This document shows, in pieces, positions 61,334 through 64,000 of a stretch of 64,000 nt of DNA (within the stretch, counting starts at the first letter, position 1; the number at the start of each line of letters is the position of its first letter). Under the pieces are notes generated by a model, which was not told the origin of the DNA, did no database searches, and saw nothing but the letters and a program-made list of their open reading frames with translations. The position numbers and the translations under genes were made by a program. The stretch comes from Amorphochlora amoebiformis (lineage: Eukaryota; Cercozoa; Chlorarachniophyceae), in assembly GCA_054601695.1 (NCBI GenBank), contig BAAHQB010000219.1, forward strand, positions 124,001 through 188,000. The letters run 5' to 3'.

Positions 61334-62692
61334 AGGCAAATTTTTCTAGTCGCAACCTCGCCAGTGGGAGGGACGCGAAGGTGAGAAACATTCCAAGAAA
61401 ATGTAAGATGATAAACGGATCTGTGTCGTCCTTAATCTTCTTTAACTTTCGAATAGCGACGTAACCTAGGTGGTTGTGTTAGAAGGCAGAAAAGTGAACC
61501 AACGAAGGAGAGGGAGGGAGAGAAGAGAAGTGGAGAGAAAGGCTGGATAGGTTAGAGAGAACAGGGAGAGAGCGAGGGGGAGAGGGGATAGAGTGAGATA
61601 GTTCGGGTAGGAAATACAAACCCAGAGCGTTGAAAACGGGGCACAGGATAGCAACCGTAACGTCGAAAATCTGGACAGGGCAACATAATATTCTCAAGTA
61701 TGCTCAGCTCGAGTAGGCTGAATGGTCATCGCGAGCGAGCGAGAGGGAGGGAGAGACAGAGAGAGAGTACATAAATACAGACCGGATACGCAGGGCCCAC
61801 TTTTGCTGGAAAGCCTAGAATCGATAACCAGGCAGGCTGGACTACCATTAGGATACCTCCAAAACCAACCACTGCACTGATCGCCTGTGATTATGGCAGT
61901 AAGAAGCCAGCGTAAACACCCTTTCTCGACCACAAGAATTGTGAGAAAGAACTTGTGTGCTGACCTCCCCTATAAGCCAGGACTCGCCAAGTAGAATACA
62001 GGCGAAAATCCCCGAGAAAATATGCACAGTAAAGCGCAAGCTGAGGTGGCGTTGTGTTAGATGTGTGTGGGGGACGACAGCTGATGGGCGACGTACCTTA
62101 TCGCATCCGCAAGATACAGATGGATAACGCTCCAGTACTTACATGCCAACGACAAGAATCTGGGGATTATTGGGTCAAACTGTCGCAATTCATACACTCA
62201 TGTAAAATAAGCATACCCGAACAGACCCCGAAATGTCAGCCAACAGGTGTGCTCCATGCCAGCCCCCCACCTGTTAAAGAGGTATCAAAACAAATTCAAA
62301 ACACAACCAACCACGAGAACAAGTTGGTGTCACCAATTTCGAAAAGGCACCCCTTTACTTTTTAAGACGCTCGTATTCGCAGCCCACATCATCATTCCAC
62401 GGAAGAACAATACTGGAAATCGAAAGAATGAGAATCGACATTCTCGGAGGTGAACAATGCGAGGGAGTTGAACGAGCGGGTTGTTGTCTTACTTTGGAAG
62501 CACTGCATGCCTCTGTGTGCCGCAAACTTCACAAATAACGCCCCAAAAGCCTGATATCAACAAAAATTAGTCCTATTTAAAGGTCACAGTGGAGGAGAAA
62601 AAAATCATCGCCGCGGCAAACAAAACCTGGCCCAATGCCGAGAGTGCCATGTATATCAAGCCTCGGTAATCATTGATGCTTGCTCTCGCCAT
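58970..62692 (-). CDS. EamA/DMT-superfamily transporter, SLC35G-like (13 exons, 367 aa)
   Basis: Exons: 62627-62692, 62493-62550, 62334-62412, 62217-62270, 62097-62159, 61965-62040, 61783-61884, 61622-61670, 61357-61465, 60795-60869, 60464-60540, 59746-59877 and 58970-59133. All phases join into 368 codons. Start [20 protein letters not shown]. Two EamA halves are visible. The first has [54 protein letters not shown] and [17 protein letters not shown]. The second has [64 protein letters not shown] and [20 protein letters not shown]. Ten membrane segments are expected. The substrate cannot be read from the sequence; relatives carry metabolites or nucleotide sugars. The C-terminal tail is hydrophilic with [14 protein letters not shown] repeats. 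The first eight introns are short and have no (AT)n; the 3' introns are AT-filled. Confidence 0.95.
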
Positions 62693-63376
62693 ATTTCCTC
62701 AGCGGCAACACTCGAGTTGCAGCTGTGTTGGTTGCTCAGCACTTTGTGGGCGGTTCGGGCTTGTTTTTCGCTGCCGCAAAACAAAACAATGCGCATCAAC
62801 CCCCCTGACTTTCCACCCTTCCAAGGCCGGGAAGAGCCCCATTCATACGGTCATTGAACACACTTTTTTTGGGTGTCCTGGTCCTCTGTTTCCCAACCTA
62901 ACCCTGCCCAAGAACCTCGCAACGTATTACCGTGGCGTCGCCCACGCGTGGCCCTTGTGGAGACTACTCCCGGGATCCCCGTAAATCCCTGGTGTTCGCC
63001 GGGATCCCGTCTAAACCGGGGAAATTATAGCCGAAAATTGGCCCGAAAGCCTCTTGCTGTTGGAAAGCCGATGAGCTGCCGGAAAGGGTACGCATCAATC
63101 CTTCACTTTCGTTAGGAAGCTTTATTTTAAACAAGTATGAGAGATGTTTCTCTTGAACGGGATTTTTCGGTTGAAGAACGGCTGAAAATGAGTTTCGCAA
63201 GCACGTGTCGTCACTGCGAGAGTATTCGGGTCACCCCACGGAGAATAAAAATGATTTTAGAAGCCTTATACCACCGAGCATGGACACCTCAGCTGTCCCT
63301 AGCAGTTTTTCCGATCCTATGTATATGCTTTCCATCTAACTGGCCTGACCATTCGATTGCTCAGTGGCCCAACCAG
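62693..63376. promoter_or_regulatory. Divergent region upstream of transporter and DUF2039 genes
   Basis: Unique, GC-richer sequence without arrays. It should contain both promoters and the first exon of the plus-strand gene. One candidate first exon starts at ATG 63137 (MRDVSLERDFSVEERL...) or at the inner ATG 63188, with a phase-compatible donor after MSFAST. This is not certain. Confidence 0.4.
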
Positions 63377-64000
63377 GGGAGCTCCCCGTCACAAAAACTC
63401 GGTCGCATTTAAACACAACAAGCACTCCAAGCTTACGAAGAAGATCGAGGGAATCAGCCATGATGGACTCTGCCCAAAATGCAATAGCATTATAGCCTGG
63501 AGAAAGGTCAACTCGTATCCACACCAAAACACAACCTAACTCCACCCCACCCACCCCCACCCCCCAGAAATACCGCAAATACAAGCCCTTGAAGGCCCCC
63601 AAAAGATGTGGCTCATGCCAACAGCGCACCGTCGTCCGTGCCTACCATGTCATATGCAAACCCTGCGCACAGAAAAAGGAGGTACATGGCGCGTCTCACA
63701 GAACTGTCCTTGACGTTATCACCCACCAATTCCATTTCCCCCCTTTCCAGAGTTCTCCTCCCCTATAGATTTTTAATTCGAATTGCGCATAGTATTCCTC
63801 CAGTACAGATTTTTAAGTCGAATTCCTCTTTGACCCTTCAGGTTTGTAGCAAGTGCCTTGTAGGAGTGCAGGACTGGAAGGAAGAAGCGGCGGATGAGGG
63901 GAATGGGGAAGATATGGAGAGGGGGGAAGGAGACCAACAAAGTGCGGATGGAAAACCAGGCTTGAATAGTTCGGGCGCAAGTGTTGGTGATTCCAAGCTA
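63377..64000 (+). CDS. DUF2039 / C9orf85-like zinc-ribbon protein (partial)
   Basis: Exons 63377-63506, 63568-63681 and 63842 to the window edge; phases match. The protein reads GAPRHKNSVAFKHNK, ISHDGLCPKCNSIIAWRK, KYRKYKPLKAPKRCGSCQQR, VVRAYHVICKPCAQKKE and VCSKCLVGVQ. This is the conserved layout of DUF2039 proteins (human C9orf85): a KHxN-like head, four CxxC knuckles in sequence and the KYKPL motif between the first two. Pairs of zinc-binding cysteines are intact. The function of the family is not established. The C-terminus is an acidic Gly/Ser-rich tail still open at position 64000. The first coding exon upstream was not fixed. Introns are short (61 and 160 bp) and have no (AT)n. Confidence 0.9.
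63747..63830 (+). repeat. Short tandem duplication in a DUF2039 gene intron
   Basis: ATTCCTCCAGTACAGATTTT TAAGTCGAATT (about 63793-63823) repeats CTCCTCCCCTATAGATTTTT AATTCGAATT (about 63750-63785). This is a small duplication in an intron without (AT)n. Confidence 0.75.

Noticed and set aside
62054-62365. 103-residue plus-strand open frame
   Set aside because: It is antisense to well-supported transporter exons at 62097-62159, 62217-62270 and 62334-62412.

Overview
The window is nuclear DNA of an intron-rich eukaryote. Coding sequence lies in short exons (8 to about 300 bp, mostly 25-120 bp) with GT-AG borders, and they join into long open frames only after splicing. Most introns consist largely of (AT)n arrays; telomere-like TTAGGG/CCCTAA arrays are also present. 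No rRNA, tRNA, prokaryotic operon or viral gene was seen. A single-celled alga or other protist is the best guess. The lineage cannot be fixed from the sequence. TTAGGG-type repeats and a leader resembling those of secondary-plastid algae on one protein are only hints. All exon models were made by hand from frame phase and splice sites, without transcripts.

Layout: (1) 45-4153, minus: serine hydroxymethyltransferase, first nine coding exons, running off the left edge. (2) 4946-13278, plus: 16-exon gene for a charged protein with a signal peptide, not recognised. (3) 14817-24410: up to four minus-strand genes, namely a tiny possible membrane protein, a Ser/Arg-rich phosphoprotein-like gene, a fragmentary gene and a clean 150-residue gene. 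(4) 24584-36327, plus: RS-domain protein, diverging from the previous gene across about 170 bp. (5) 37368-41011, minus: unrecognised 284-residue protein with a duplicated 3' end. (6) 41117-44036, minus: small RRM-like protein with an Arg/Ser/Pro-rich head. (7) 44316-58406, plus: 17-exon LRR protein kinase whose catalytic residues are all present. (8) 58970-62692, minus: complete 13-exon EamA/DMT-type transporter with ten predicted membrane segments. (9) 63377-64000, plus: DUF2039 (C9orf85-like) zinc-ribbon protein, open at the right edge.

The most unusual signal is recurrent. In many introns the last 20-45 bp of the preceding exon, its 5' splice site and the first intron bases reappear downstream as one to six diverged copies separated by (AT)n, CA or TATGA repeats. 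It is seen in at least six genes on both strands. Once it affects the head of an exon and once a 14-nt microexon. It suggests that introns here grow by repeated local tandem duplication across splice sites together with microsatellite expansion. Telomere-like arrays inside introns, a ~170-bp inverted repeat in the kinase gene, frame-restoring microexons and two apparent GC-AG introns add to the picture.

No single pathway links the genes. They look like ordinary housekeeping and regulatory neighbours: one-carbon metabolism, RNA processing, signalling and transport.
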